A program made the position numbers and the translations under genes. Of a stretch of 64,000 bases of DNA, positions 1 to 9,008 are shown one piece after another. Below the pieces are notes generated by a model that ran no database searches, had not been told where the DNA came from, and saw only the letters and a program-made list of their open reading frames with translations. The DNA comes from Actinomycetes bacterium (GTDB lineage Bacteria > Actinomycetota > Actinomycetes > Actinomycetales > Dermatophilaceae). Within the stretch, counting starts at the first letter, position 1. Every line of letters begins with the position of its first letter. The stretch covers positions 29,349 to 93,348 of the forward strand of contig JAEZWF010000025.1 of assembly GCA_023420415.1 (NCBI GenBank), in the 5' to 3' direction.

Positions 1-524
1 GGGCGGTCGTCGGCTTCGCCGGCGTCGTGGTCATCGGACTCGGCAGCTCTGGTCACGCGACCGGCGACCTGGGCGGTGTCGCCCTCGCGGTGCTCGCCGC
101 GGTCACCTATGGCGCCGGGGTGGTCACCCAGAAACCGCTGCTGTCGCGCCTGCCCACACTCGAGGTCACCTTCCTCGCCTGCGTGATCGGCGCTGTCGTC
201 TGTCTGCCGTGGACGGGCGACCTGGTCTCGACGGTCCGCACCGCGACACCGCAGACGCTGCTGCTGGTCGCCTACCTCGGGGTCTTCCCGACGGCCATCG
301 CCTTCTCGACCTGGGGTTGGGCCCTGGCCCGCAGCAACGCCGGCAGCCTCGCCCTCACGACGTTCCTCGTGCCCGTGATAGCGACGGCGATGGGGTGGCT
401 GTTCCTCGACGAGCTCCCGCCGTCGGCGGCGTACGTGGGCGGTGTCCTGTGCGTCGTCGGTGTGGTGCTCACCCGACGACGCCCACGCCGGGGCGCGCAG
501 ACCCGAGAACAGGTGCCGGCATGA
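1..524 (+). CDS. EamA/DMT-family transporter, 5' truncated
   Basis: The reading frame runs in from the left edge; codons before the first in-window GTG (27) continue a Gly/Val-rich membrane helix, so the true start lies outside. The visible ~170 residues hold several hydrophobic helices and the layout of the second EamA domain of drug/metabolite transporters (small residues in helices, a Lys/Arg-rich tail ending RRRPRRG). Substrate cannot be told from this fragment. Its stop overlaps the start of the next gene in an ATGA junction, so the permease and the ArsR-type regulator are probably co-transcribed and translationally coupled. Confidence 0.85.
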   Translation, partial: AVVGFAGVVVIGLGSSGHATGDLGGVALAVLAAVTYGAGVVTQKPLLSRLPTLEVTFLACVIGAVVCLPWTGDLVSTVRTATPQTLLLVAYLGVFPTAIAFSTWGWALARSNAGSLALTTFLVPVIATAMGWLFLDELPPSAAYVGGVLCVVGVVLTRRRPRRGAQTREQVPA

Positions 525-1249
525 GCACGGAGGCAACGGCCCTGGCCCGCTTCGGCCGCGCCCTGGGTGACCCGACCCGGGCCGCCATGGCCGTCGCGCT
601 GCTCGACGGTCGCCGCTGGAAGGTGGGTGAGCTGGCGCAGGTGGCCGGGGTCGGCGCCCCCACGGCCAGCGACCACGTCGCCTGCCTCGGCGATGCCGGG
701 GTCGTCGTGGTGACCCGCGCAGGCCGCTGCACCCACGTCGAGCTCGCCTCGGCCCGGGTCGCGGAGACGATCGAGCTGATGACGGCCGGCGCGACCGACG
801 GCGTGGCTCCCGCCAGCTCCTACCGTCAGGTGTCGCAGCGCCGACGGCTCGCGCAGGCGCGCACCTGCTACGACCACCTCGCCGGCAGCTTGGGTGTGGC
901 CCTGCACGACGCGGCCGCCGCGGCCGGCGCGATCTCCACCACAGGCACACCCACGGTCCCCCGTCGTGGCCGGGCCTGGTGGGGTGACCTCGGCATCGAC
1001 CTCGACGACGTGTATGCCGTCAGGCGAGTTGCCGTGCGCGAGTGCACCGACTGGACGGAGCAGCGTCCGCACGTGGCGGGCGCGCTGGGAGCCGCCTTGT
1101 GCACCAAGGCTTTCGAGGCCGGCTGGGTGCGCCGCGCCGATGCCACCAGACGGGTGGTCGTCACCGCGGCGGGTCGTGACGTGTTCGCCGGTCTCGGGAT
1201 CGGCTACGCCGGGACGTCGGACCGCTGGGTCGCGAACTGCGTCTCGTAG
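521..1249 (+). CDS. ArsR-family winged-helix transcriptional regulator
   Basis: A protein of about 242 residues starting at the ATG that overlaps the upstream stop. The N-terminal ~90 residues form an ArsR-type winged helix (ALGDPTRAAM, then a helix-turn-helix around VGAPTASDHVACL). The long C-terminal part, with RRLAQARTCYDHLAG and a final winged-helix-like segment, is typical of a larger actinobacterial ArsR subgroup and is not the small metal sensor. No Cys-rich metal-binding helix is seen, so the inducer is unknown. It probably regulates the coupled EamA transporter. Its last 46 bp overlap the 3' end of the convergent ABC exporter gene. Confidence 0.85.
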   Translation: MSTEATALARFGRALGDPTRAAMAVALLDGRRWKVGELAQVAGVGAPTASDHVACLGDAGVVVVTRAGRCTHVELASARVAETIELMTAGATDGVAPASSYRQVSQRRRLAQARTCYDHLAGSLGVALHDAAAAAGAISTTGTPTVPRRGRAWWGDLGIDLDDVYAVRRVAVRECTDWTEQRPHVAGALGAALCTKAFEAGWVRRADATRRVVVTAAGRDVFAGLGIGYAGTSDRWVANCVS

Positions 1250-3081
1250 AGCGACCGGTAGAGGCCGCCCCTGGCCATCAGCTCCGCGTGCGTGCCGCGC
1301 TCGACGATTCGGCCCTCGTCGACCACGAGGATCTGGTCTGCGCCGCGGACGGTGGACAGGCGGTGTGCGATGACCAACGCCGTGCGCTCGGCCAGTGCGG
1401 TGTCGAGGGCCCGCTGTACGGCCGCCTCGGACTCGCTGTCGAGGTGGGCAGTGGCCTCGTCGAGGACGATGAGACCGGGTGACTTGAGCAGCAGGCGAGC
1501 CAGCGCGAGCCGTTGCTTCTCACCACCGGAGAGGCGGTGCCCACGGTCACCCACCACGGTGTCGAGACCGGCGGGCAGGGCGTGCACCAGCGGTGCGACC
1601 TGGGCGGACTCGAGCGCCGACCACATCTGCGCCTCGGTGGCCTCCGGGGCGGCATACGCGAGGTTGGCCCGGATCGTGTCGTGGAACAGGTGCGCCTCCT
1701 GGCTCACCACGCCGACGGTCCGGTGCACGGACGACAATGTGGCGTCGCGCAGGTCGACCCCGTTGATGCGCACCGCTCCGCTGGTCGGGTCGTAGAGCCG
1801 CGCGACGAGACCGGTGATCGTCGTCTTGCCGGCGCCGCTCGGCCCGACGAGCGCGACCAGCTGCCCCGGCTCGACCGTGAGGTCGATGCCGCGCAGCACG
1901 ACGCCGGACCCCTTGCGGTCCCCCGTCGCGGTGCTCTCCAGCGACGCCAGCGACACCTCGTCAGCAGACGGGTAGGCGAACCCGACCGAGTCGAGCTCCA
2001 CCCGCACCGGCCGGGCGGGCAGGTCGACGGCGTCGGTCTTCTCGGCCACCAGCGGCGGCAGGTCGAGCACCTCGAAGACCCGCTCGAACGACACCAGCGC
2101 AGTCATGATGTCGACGCGCACGTTCGACAACGCCGTCAGGGGGCCGTAGAGCCGGGCCAGCAACGCGGTGAGCGCCAGCAGCGTGCCGACGGTCAGCGTG
2201 CCACCGACGGCCATGAGCCCACCAAAGCCGTAGACCATCGCCGTGGCCAGCGACGCCACGAGGGTGAGCGCCACGAAGAACACGCTGCGGTTGAGGGCGA
2301 TCTTGACGCCCATGTCGCGCACCCCCGCGGCGCGCTCGGCATACTCCTCGTCCTCACGGGCGGGGTCACCGAACAGCTTGACGAGCAAGGCGCCGGCGAC
2401 GTTGAACCGTTCGGTCATCCGCGTGCCCATGTCGGCGTTGAGGCCCATCTGGGCGTGGCTGAGCCCGGCGAGCCGGCGCCCCATCCAGCGCGCGGGCAGC
2501 AGGAAGAACGGAACCAGGGCGAGCGAGGCCAGGGTCAGCTGCCACGACAGGGTGGCCATCGTGCCCACGATGAGCACGAGCGACACCGCGTTGCTGACGA
2601 CGCTCGAGAGCACGGACGTGAATGCCTGCTGGGCCCCGATGACGTCGGAGTTGAGCCGGGTCACCAGGGCGCCGGTCTGGGCCCGTGTGAAGAACGCGAT
2701 CGGCTGGCGCAGCACGTGCGCGAAGACCTCGGTGCGCAGGTTGTAGATCAGCCCCTCACCGATGCGCGCGGAGTACCACCGCTGCACCAGCGTGAGCACC
2801 CCGTCGGCGACGGCCAGGGCCGCCACCAGCAGCGCCAGCCTGATCACCACGCCGCGGTCGCGCGGGATGATGCCCTGGTCCACGAGGTTCTTGAGCAGGA
2901 GTGGCGTGGCGACGACGAGCGCCGCGCTGACCACCACGAGCACGAGGAAGAGCACGATCTCGCGGCGGAACGGGCGCGCGTAGCGCAACACCCGCCGCGC
3001 CGTACCCGGCTTCAGCTTCGTGTCCTTGACCGAGTCGTCGCGGGTCAGGGACCGCATCGCGGTCCAGCCGGACATGCTCAT
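1204..3081 (-). CDS. ABC exporter, fused permease and ATPase (MsbA/LmrA type)
   Basis: A 625-residue half-transporter expected to work as a dimer in the cytoplasmic membrane. Residues ~40-320 carry six hydrophobic helices of the type I exporter fold. The ATPase domain has Walker A GPSGAGKTT near residue 410, the signature LSGGEKQR near 515, and Walker B followed by DEATAHLD. The start is taken at ATGAGCATG with a GAGGTGAG ribosome-binding sequence just upstream. It stands alone between a regulator and the sulfur operon, so its substrate (lipid, peptide or drug) cannot be inferred. Its end overlaps the convergent ArsR gene by 46 bp. Confidence 0.9.
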   Translation of the reverse strand: MSMSGWTAMRSLTRDDSVKDTKLKPGTARRVLRYARPFRREIVLFLVLVVVSAALVVATPLLLKNLVDQGIIPRDRGVVIRLALLVAALAVADGVLTLVQRWYSARIGEGLIYNLRTEVFAHVLRQPIAFFTRAQTGALVTRLNSDVIGAQQAFTSVLSSVVSNAVSLVLIVGTMATLSWQLTLASLALVPFFLLPARWMGRRLAGLSHAQMGLNADMGTRMTERFNVAGALLVKLFGDPAREDEEYAERAAGVRDMGVKIALNRSVFFVALTLVASLATAMVYGFGGLMAVGGTLTVGTLLALTALLARLYGPLTALSNVRVDIMTALVSFERVFEVLDLPPLVAEKTDAVDLPARPVRVELDSVGFAYPSADEVSLASLESTATGDRKGSGVVLRGIDLTVEPGQLVALVGPSGAGKTTITGLVARLYDPTSGAVRINGVDLRDATLSSVHRTVGVVSQEAHLFHDTIRANLAYAAPEATEAQMWSALESAQVAPLVHALPAGLDTVVGDRGHRLSGGEKQRLALARLLLKSPGLIVLDEATAHLDSESEAAVQRALDTALAERTALVIAHRLSTVRGADQILVVDEGRIVERGTHAELMARGGLYRSLYETQFATQRSDVPA

Positions 3082-3190
3082 CTACTCACCTCTGTGACAT
3101 TCACTGCCCGTGGAAACAGCACACGGGGCGTCGTCCATTCCCCACCCTGCCGTGAGGGTGTGACAGACGCGGGTATGCCGCGTGGTCGCC

Positions 3191-3997
3191 TCAGCGACCC
3201 AGCGAACGCACCAGCCCGTGCAGCAGACGTCCCTGCGCCTCCCGCTCGGCCCTCAGCTGCTCGTCCCGGCCCGACGTGACCGCGCTGGCCAGCAGGGGCT
3301 TCAGCTCGCGCAACGCGGCCTCCGGCGTCTCCAGCAGCGCCCCCACGAGGTCCGCCGTCGTGGCGTCGAGCTCGGCCAACGGAACGGCGACGTTCGCCAG
3401 CCCCCTGGCCACGGCCTCCTGCGCACCCAGGAACCGGCCCGTGGCGCACAGCTCCAGCGCGACGGCATACCCGACAGCCTGCACCAGCGGACCCGTGCCG
3501 CCGAGGTCGGGCACCAGGCCCAGCGACGTCTCGCGCATCGCGAACTGCACGTCGTCGGCGACCACCCGCAGGTCGGCCGCCAGGGCGAGTTGGAAGCCCG
3601 CCCCGATCGCGTGCCCCTGGACGGAGGCAACCACCACCGCGGGCACCGACGCCCACGCAGCGAACCCGCGCTGGAAGTCCTCGATCGCCTCCGCCGCCGC
3701 CTCCGGACCGTCGACGGCGATGCCGAGCAGCTCGGGTTCACCCTCGACGCCGCCGGGGGCGAGCATCCCCCGGTCGAGACCGGCCGAGAAGGACGGCCCG
3801 TTGCCCCGCAGGACGACCACGCGCACCGCCGGGTCGAGCTCGTCGGCGATCCGCGCCAACGCCGCCCACAGGCTCGGCACCTGGGAGTTGCGGCGTCCCG
3901 GGTTGTCGAGCGTGATCGTCAGCACCGGGCCGTCACGCGTGACGACGAGGTGCGGATGCGGTTGCTCTGGCTGGGTCTGCGCGTCGGTGTCGGTCAC
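3191..3997 (-). CDS. Enoyl-CoA hydratase/isomerase family protein (EchA12-like)
   Basis: A crotonase-fold protein of 268 residues. Seen are the oxyanion-hole segments FSAGLD and IGAGFQLALAADLR and the downstream GLVPDLGGTG loop. The position commonly occupied by a catalytic Glu in the second loop reads Asp, so activity as a classical hydratase is not certain. The GTG start overlaps the stop of the sirohydrochlorin chelatase gene (GTGA), placing it last in the sulfate-assimilation operon. In Mycobacterium tuberculosis an enoyl-CoA hydratase gene lies close to an ABC-F gene and the suf operon, so the location is ancestral even if the coupling to sulfur genes is odd. Substrate unknown. Confidence 0.85.
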   Translation of the reverse strand: MTDTDAQTQPEQPHPHLVVTRDGPVLTITLDNPGRRNSQVPSLWAALARIADELDPAVRVVVLRGNGPSFSAGLDRGMLAPGGVEGEPELLGIAVDGPEAAAEAIEDFQRGFAAWASVPAVVVASVQGHAIGAGFQLALAADLRVVADDVQFAMRETSLGLVPDLGGTGPLVQAVGYAVALELCATGRFLGAQEAVARGLANVAVPLAELDATTADLVGALLETPEAALRELKPLLASAVTSGRDEQLRAEREAQGRLLHGLVRSLGR

Positions 3998-4695
3998 GCG
4001 GGCAGGCTATCGGCGCGCTCGAGCACCAGCTGGGCCACCGCTTCGGTCTGGGCCAGCGCACCCGGCACCATCGTCACGCCCTGTCGCCCGCACTCCTGCG
4101 CCATCCGGTCGCGCAGCACCCCTTCGGCGACCATGAACGACACGGCAAACGTGCGGTCGACCTCGTCGGGCAGCCGTCGCAGCACCTGCTCGAGCGTTGC
4201 CCCTCCGTCCAGGGCGGCGACGTCCCACTGTCCCCACCCGTGGCGCGGGTTCTCGTGGACGGCTGTCGTCAGGGTGGCGACGGCCTCGGTGTCACTGGAC
4301 CCCGCGGCATACAACAGCACGGCCGTGCGCTCGTCGGGCCGCACGTCGGCAGCCGCGAGCAGCTCCTCGGCCGCGTCGAGCAGGCGCGGGTGTGGACCCA
4401 GTGGCGCCGCGAGCCCGACCTCACCGGGCGACTCCGCGGCCATGGTCGCGACTGCGGCGGGTACGTCGACGCGTGCGTGGTGGGCGGGGGTGAGCAGGAC
4501 GGGAACCACGACCGCGTGCCCGTTGAGCGCCGCGGCGGTGTCGCTCGGCGTGGGTGCGTGGTGGTCGAGGTATGCCGTGTGGATGCGGCGCGTGGGCGCC
4601 AGCGTCTGCACGTGCCCGGCGAGGGCCTCGACGCCGTGAGCGTGCCGCGGGTCCGGGGATCCGTGCGCGAGCAGCACGATGTCGGGGTCGGTCAC
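3994..4695 (-). CDS. Sirohydrochlorin chelatase (CbiX/SirB family)
   Basis: A 233-residue protein that should insert Fe(II) into sirohydrochlorin, the last step of siroheme synthesis, feeding the sulfite reductase encoded upstream in the same operon. The N-terminal LLAHGSPDPRH motif gives the conserved catalytic His of the CbiX/SirB family, and a second half repeats the fold (VLLYAAGSSD). The gene starts at a GTG overlapping the cysG stop by 4 bp and its stop overlaps the next start. The CysG protein encoded next to it also carries a dehydrogenase/ferrochelatase-type N-domain, so the chelation step may be duplicated or split between the two proteins. Confidence 0.88.
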   Translation of the reverse strand: MTDPDIVLLAHGSPDPRHAHGVEALAGHVQTLAPTRRIHTAYLDHHAPTPSDTAAALNGHAVVVPVLLTPAHHARVDVPAAVATMAAESPGEVGLAAPLGPHPRLLDAAEELLAAADVRPDERTAVLLYAAGSSDTEAVATLTTAVHENPRHGWGQWDVAALDGGATLEQVLRRLPDEVDRTFAVSFMVAEGVLRDRMAQECGRQGVTMVPGALAQTEAVAQLVLERADSLPA

Positions 4696-6035
4696 GGGGT
4701 GAGGCTACCTCCGGCGAGGTCGCCGAGCGCGTCATGGAGGCGCACGACGTCGCCGACGACGACGATCGCGGGCGGACGCACCCCAGCGGTTTCGGCGTCC
4801 CGGGCCGCGTGCTCGAGGGTGGTGACCGTGGTGCGCTGCCGCGGGGTCCAGCCACTCTCGATGAGGGCGACGGGGGTGCTGGGTGCCCGCCCGGCCGCCA
4901 CGAGACCGGCGGCGGTCTGCTCGAGCCGGCTGACGCCCATCAGGAGCACGAGGGTGGCGTCGGGTGCTGCGTCCTTGGCCGCCTCGAGGACGTGCTCGGG
5001 ACCCTCGTGGGCCGAGGCGACGACGAACGACGCGGTGATGCCGCGGTGGGTCACCGGGATGCCAGCGGCGGCGGGGACACTCACGGCGGACGTGACCCCG
5101 GGGACGACCTCGACGGGTATGCCGTGGGCGGCGCAGTGCAGCGCCTCCTCGCCTCCGCGGCCCAGGACGAACGGGTCGCCGCCCTTGAGCCGGACGACGC
5201 GCTTGCCGAGCTGGGCGTGGTGCACGAGCAGCTCGTTGATGCGGTCCTGGGTGACCGGGTGGTTGCCGGGGGTCTTGCCGACGTCGACGACCTCGACGTC
5301 GGCGCCGAGGGTGTCGAGCAGGCCGCGAGGGCCGAGCCGGTCGGTGACGACCACGTCGGCGGCCGCGAGCAGCGCCCGCCCGCGGACCGTGATGAGGTCG
5401 TCGGCCCCGGGTCCGCCACCGACCAGCGCCACCGAACCCACGCCCACGCCGCCGCCGCGCCCGTTGCCCCCGTTGCCCGCGCGCTGGCCTGCGTCTGCGA
5501 GTTTGCCCCGCTCACGGGCAAACTCGCGGACGCTACGAGTGCGACGCACGGGCAGTATGCCGCTGTCGAGGGCGGCGAGCACGGCGTCGCGCACCGCGAC
5601 CGCTCGCCGCGGGTCTCCCCCGGCGTTCACGGCGACGGTGACGCCCTCGGCTGGTGTGCCGGCAGTGCCGCGCGCGACCGCAGGGGTCCACGCGCTCGAG
5701 GCGGTGGCGTCGTCGGCGCGGACGCACCAGATGCGGGCGGCCTCGGCCTCGCGAGCCACCTGGTCATCGGTGGATGGGTCGCCGGTCGCGGTTTGGACCA
5801 GCCACGCCGGCTCGGGTGTGAGCAGGTCACCGCTGACGAAATCCCGCTCGTGCCAGTCGATTTCGCCTGCCGCCGACAGCTCGGCGATGTCCTCGGTGAC
5901 CCATGGCGCGATGACCTCGACCGCGGCCCCTGACTCGCGCAGGCCGGCGACTCGGCGCGTCGCGACCGGCCCTCCACCGATGACGACGACCCGGCGCCCG
6001 GCGACGTCGAGGGCCAGGGGGTAGTCGGCGCCCAT
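4692..6035 (-). CDS. cysG: Siroheme synthase: precorrin-2 dehydrogenase fused to uroporphyrinogen-III C-methyltransferase
   Basis: A 447-residue bifunctional enzyme. The N-terminal ~150 residues are the NAD-binding precorrin-2 dehydrogenase (RRVVVIGGGPVATRR). Residues ~200-440 are the SAM-dependent uroporphyrinogen-III methyltransferase, with VGGGPGADDLITVRG, the GGDPFVLGRGGEE loop and VPGVTS. A low-complexity Gly/Asn linker of about 30 residues joins them, and its DNA contains a near-perfect 16-bp inverted repeat (5493-5531). The product, sirohydrochlorin, passes to the chelatase encoded next. The ATG overlaps the cysN stop by one base (TGATG). Confidence 0.95.
   Translation of the reverse strand: MGADYPLALDVAGRRVVVIGGGPVATRRVAGLRESGAAVEVIAPWVTEDIAELSAAGEIDWHERDFVSGDLLTPEPAWLVQTATGDPSTDDQVAREAEAARIWCVRADDATASSAWTPAVARGTAGTPAEGVTVAVNAGGDPRRAVAVRDAVLAALDSGILPVRRTRSVREFARERGKLADAGQRAGNGGNGRGGGVGVGSVALVGGGPGADDLITVRGRALLAAADVVVTDRLGPRGLLDTLGADVEVVDVGKTPGNHPVTQDRINELLVHHAQLGKRVVRLKGGDPFVLGRGGEEALHCAAHGIPVEVVPGVTSAVSVPAAAGIPVTHRGITASFVVASAHEGPEHVLEAAKDAAPDATLVLLMGVSRLEQTAAGLVAAGRAPSTPVALIESGWTPRQRTTVTTLEHAARDAETAGVRPPAIVVVGDVVRLHDALGDLAGGSLTP
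5493..5531. repeat. Inverted repeat in the cysG inter-domain linker
   Basis: Arms at 5493-5508 and 5516-5531 pair over 16 positions with one mismatch, around a 7-base loop. The inner 12 bp (GCGAGTTTGCCC / GGGCAAACTCGC) are perfect. It lies in the codons for the end of the first CysG domain and the linker, close to a run of Gly/Asn codons, and keeps the frame open. It may be a palindromic repeat element tolerated in a flexible linker. Confidence 0.7.
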
Positions 6036-7348
6036 CAGATGCCTTCTCCGACGGCGCGGTCCGGCGCATCGGCCATGCCCGCAGCAAGCGTCGAGCCGTC
6101 GGCCTCGTCGATGAGCAGGAAGGCACCGGTGCGACGTAGTCGCCGGTAGTCGTCGACCGGGACGTCCTCGGCGAGGCGGATCCGCACTCGTCCGATCGCG
6201 TTGAGCCCCAGGCCCTCCGGTGCGGTGCGGTGCTCCATCGTCTCGATGTCGAGCTGGTCGACGACGTCCTCGACGATGGCCCGGACGGTGCGGGTGCCGA
6301 CCCGCAGGAGCACCCGGTCACGCTGCCGCACGGGCCGCTCCGAGAGCACCGCGATGGTGCCGGCCAGTGACCGGGTCAACAGGCCGGGGTCATGGGCGGC
6401 TGCGATGACGTCACCGCGGGAAAGGTCGACGTCGTCCTCGAGCCGCAGGGTGACCGACTGGGGGGCGAAGGCCACGTCGAGCTCCGCCAGCGAACCGTCC
6501 GCCCGCGCCCGGTCGATGCCCGCAACACGGGTCGAGCGACCGGACGGCAGGACGACGACCTCGTCCCCGGGGCGCACGACTCCGGAGGTGAGGCGTCCGG
6601 CATACCCGCGGTAGTCGCGGTGGTCCCCGCTCTGCGGCCGGATGACGAACTGCACCGGGAGCCGTAGCGGCTGGGCGGCGGGGTCCTCCCCCACGGGCAC
6701 CGTCTCGAGGTGCTCGAGCAGGGTCGGCCCGGCATACCAGGGGGCCCGGTCGGAACGGTCGACGACGTTGTCGCCGAAGAGCGCCGACACGGGCACGGCG
6801 ACGACGTCCGTGATGCCGAATCGCGTTGCGTGGCGCCGGAACTCGGCCACGATGTCGTCGAACCGCTCCTGAGACCAGTCGACGAGGTCCATCTTGTTGA
6901 CTGCGACCGCGACGTGGCGCACACCCAGCAGCCCCGTGACGGCGAGGTGCCGCCGGGTCTGCTCCACGACGCCGTGCCGGGCGTCGATGAGGATGAGGGC
7001 AAGCTCGGCAGTCGAGGCGCCGGTGACCATGTTGCGGGTGTACTGCACGTGCCCGGGGGTGTCGGCCAGGACGTAGGAGCGAGTCGCCGTCGAGAAGTAG
7101 CGGTAGGCCACGTCGATGGTGATGCCCTGCTCACGCTCGGCGCGCAGGCCGTCGGTGAGCAGCGCGAGGTCGGTGGCGTCGAGGCCGCGTTCACGACTCA
7201 CCCGCTCGACCGCGTCGAGCTGGTCGGTCAGCACCGACTTGGTGTCGTAGAGCAGCCGGCCGACGAGGGTCGACTTGCCGTCGTCGACGGATCCGGCGGT
7301 GGCGAGCCGCAGCAGGTCGTGGCGCGGTGGCGCACTCGTGGTGCTCAT
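6035..7348 (-). CDS. cysN: Sulfate adenylyltransferase, GTPase subunit
   Basis: A 437-residue elongation-factor-like GTPase that drives ATP sulfurylase. P-loop GSVDDGKST (residues ~18-26), switch II DTPGHVQYTRNM and the NKMD guanine-binding motif are all present, followed by two beta-barrel domains. There is no C-terminal APS kinase extension. That agrees with the neighbouring cysH encoding an APS-type reductase, which uses APS without the PAPS step. It partners with CysD; the two genes overlap as TGATG. Confidence 0.96.
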   Translation of the reverse strand: MSTTSAPPRHDLLRLATAGSVDDGKSTLVGRLLYDTKSVLTDQLDAVERVSRERGLDATDLALLTDGLRAEREQGITIDVAYRYFSTATRSYVLADTPGHVQYTRNMVTGASTAELALILIDARHGVVEQTRRHLAVTGLLGVRHVAVAVNKMDLVDWSQERFDDIVAEFRRHATRFGITDVVAVPVSALFGDNVVDRSDRAPWYAGPTLLEHLETVPVGEDPAAQPLRLPVQFVIRPQSGDHRDYRGYAGRLTSGVVRPGDEVVVLPSGRSTRVAGIDRARADGSLAELDVAFAPQSVTLRLEDDVDLSRGDVIAAAHDPGLLTRSLAGTIAVLSERPVRQRDRVLLRVGTRTVRAIVEDVVDQLDIETMEHRTAPEGLGLNAIGRVRIRLAEDVPVDDYRRLRRTGAFLLIDEADGSTLAAGMADAPDRAVGEGI

Positions 7349-8289
7349 CAGAAATATCCCTGCTTCTTGCGGTCCTCCATGGCGGCCTCGGAGAGCCGGT
7401 CGTCGGCACGGGTCGCGCCGCGCTCGGTGAGCCGCGACGCCGCGACCTCGAGGATCACCGAGCCCACGTCGGCGGCGTCCGAGTCGACGGCGCCGGTGCA
7501 GCTCATGTCACCCACCGTCCGGTAGCGAACGAGCCTGCGCTGCAACGACTCCGACTCCTTCGGGCCACCCCACTCACCGGGGGTCAGCCACATGCCGTCG
7601 CGCTGGAACACCTCACGCTCGTGCGCGTAGTAGATCTCCGGCAGCGCGATGCCCTCGCGCTCGATGTAGCGCCAGACGTCGAGCTCGGTCCAGTTGGACA
7701 GCGGGAAGACCCGCACGTGCTCGCCCGGCGCGTGCCGCCCGTTGTAGAGGTCCCACAGCTCGGGCCGCTGGCGCCGCGGGTCCCAGGCGCCGAAGGCGTC
7801 GCGCAGGCTGAAGACCCGCTCCTTGGCACGCGCCTTCTCCTCGTCGCGCCGACCGCCACCGAAGACGGCGTCGAACCTGCCCTCCTCGATCGCGTCGAGC
7901 AGCGGCACGGTCTGGAGCGGGTTGCGGGTGCCGTCGGGGCGCTCGCGCAGCCGGCCGTCGTCGAGGTAGTCCTGCACCTTGGCGACGGTGAGCCGCACCC
8001 CGAGCCGCTCCACCGTCGCGTCGCGGTAGTCGAGCACCTCGGGGAAGTTGTGCCCGGTGTCGACGTGCAGCAGCCCGAAGGGCAGTCGCGCCGGGGCGAA
8101 CGCCTTGAGCGCCAGGTGCACCATCACGACGGAGTCCTTGCCGCCGGAGAAGAGGATCACCGGCCGCTCGAACTCCCCCGCGACCTCGCGGAAGATGTGG
8201 ATCGCCTCGGACTCCAGGTGGTCGAGGTGGTCCAGGGTCAGGGGCCCCTGCGTCGCCGTGGCGGTGGGGCTCGGTGCCGTCGTCGTCAT
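7348..8289 (-). CDS. cysD: Sulfate adenylyltransferase, catalytic subunit
   Basis: An ATP-PPi-loop adenylyltransferase of 313 residues that activates sulfate to APS. Visible are the PP-loop FSGGKDSVVM, the GGGRRDEEKARAKER motif and the C-terminal tail KKQGYF typical of CysD. I place the start at the ATG whose bases overlap the cysH stop (ATGA). A longer upstream frame exists but its residues are Arg/Gly-rich and not CysD-like. It forms the heterodimer with CysN. Confidence 0.95.
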   Translation of the reverse strand: MTTTAPSPTATATQGPLTLDHLDHLESEAIHIFREVAGEFERPVILFSGGKDSVVMVHLALKAFAPARLPFGLLHVDTGHNFPEVLDYRDATVERLGVRLTVAKVQDYLDDGRLRERPDGTRNPLQTVPLLDAIEEGRFDAVFGGGRRDEEKARAKERVFSLRDAFGAWDPRRQRPELWDLYNGRHAPGEHVRVFPLSNWTELDVWRYIEREGIALPEIYYAHEREVFQRDGMWLTPGEWGGPKESESLQRRLVRYRTVGDMSCTGAVDSDAADVGSVILEVAASRLTERGATRADDRLSEAAMEDRKKQGYF

Positions 8290-9008
8290 GTGTGCAACCC
8301 GCATTCGGTCTTGGTCTTCCCGGCCCACCGGCCGGCTCGTGGGTCCTCGCCCTCGGCCACGGGCCGCGTGCACGGCGCACAGCCGATCGACGCGTACCCC
8401 TCCTGCCGGAGCGGGTTGAGGAACACGTCGTTCTCCTCGACATACCGATCGATGTCCGAATCAGTCCATGCCGCAAGGGGATTCAGCTTCACCAGCCCAC
8501 GCCGCTCGTCCCACCCGACCAGCTCGATATCGGTGCGCGTCGGCGCGTCGACGCGACGCATCCCGGTGACCCACGCGGCATACCCCTCGATCGCGCGGTT
8601 CAGAGGCTCCACCTTGCGCATCGCGCAGCAGGCATCGGGGTCGCGGTCGTGCAGCTTGGCGCCGTGCTTCGCGTCCTGCTCGGCCACGGTGAGCAGCGGC
8701 AGGATCGTGCGGATCTGCAGCGGCAGCATCGCCTGGTAGGCATCGCGGGTCCCCAGGGTCTCGGCGAAGTGGTAGCCGGTGTCGAGGAAGAACACATCGG
8801 CATCGGTGAGGGTGGTGCCGACAAGGTGCACGAGCGCCTCGTCACCCATCGAGGAGGCGACGGTGAGCCGGTCGCCATAGGTCTCGTGCGCCCAGCGCAG
8901 CACCTCGCGGGTGAGCTCGACCTTGTCCTCGTATGCCGCGTGGCTGGCTTCCAGCGCCGCGAACCGTCGCGTTGCCTCGGCGACCGTCGTGTCGGCAGTC
9001 GTCGTCAT
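8286..9008 (-). CDS. cysH: Adenylylsulfate (APS) reductase
   Basis: A 240-residue thioredoxin-dependent reductase converting APS to sulfite. The pairs CC (DACCAMRK) and CxxC (GCAPCTRP) are the ligands of a [4Fe-4S] cluster, which marks APS reductases and separates them from PAPS reductases. The C-terminal ECGLH carries the catalytic cysteine. This agrees with the absence of an APS kinase gene in the operon. The ATG at 9008 overlaps the stop of the small zinc-ribbon gene. Confidence 0.95.
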   Translation of the reverse strand: MTTTADTTVAEATRRFAALEASHAAYEDKVELTREVLRWAHETYGDRLTVASSMGDEALVHLVGTTLTDADVFFLDTGYHFAETLGTRDAYQAMLPLQIRTILPLLTVAEQDAKHGAKLHDRDPDACCAMRKVEPLNRAIEGYAAWVTGMRRVDAPTRTDIELVGWDERRGLVKLNPLAAWTDSDIDRYVEENDVFLNPLRQEGYASIGCAPCTRPVAEGEDPRAGRWAGKTKTECGLHT

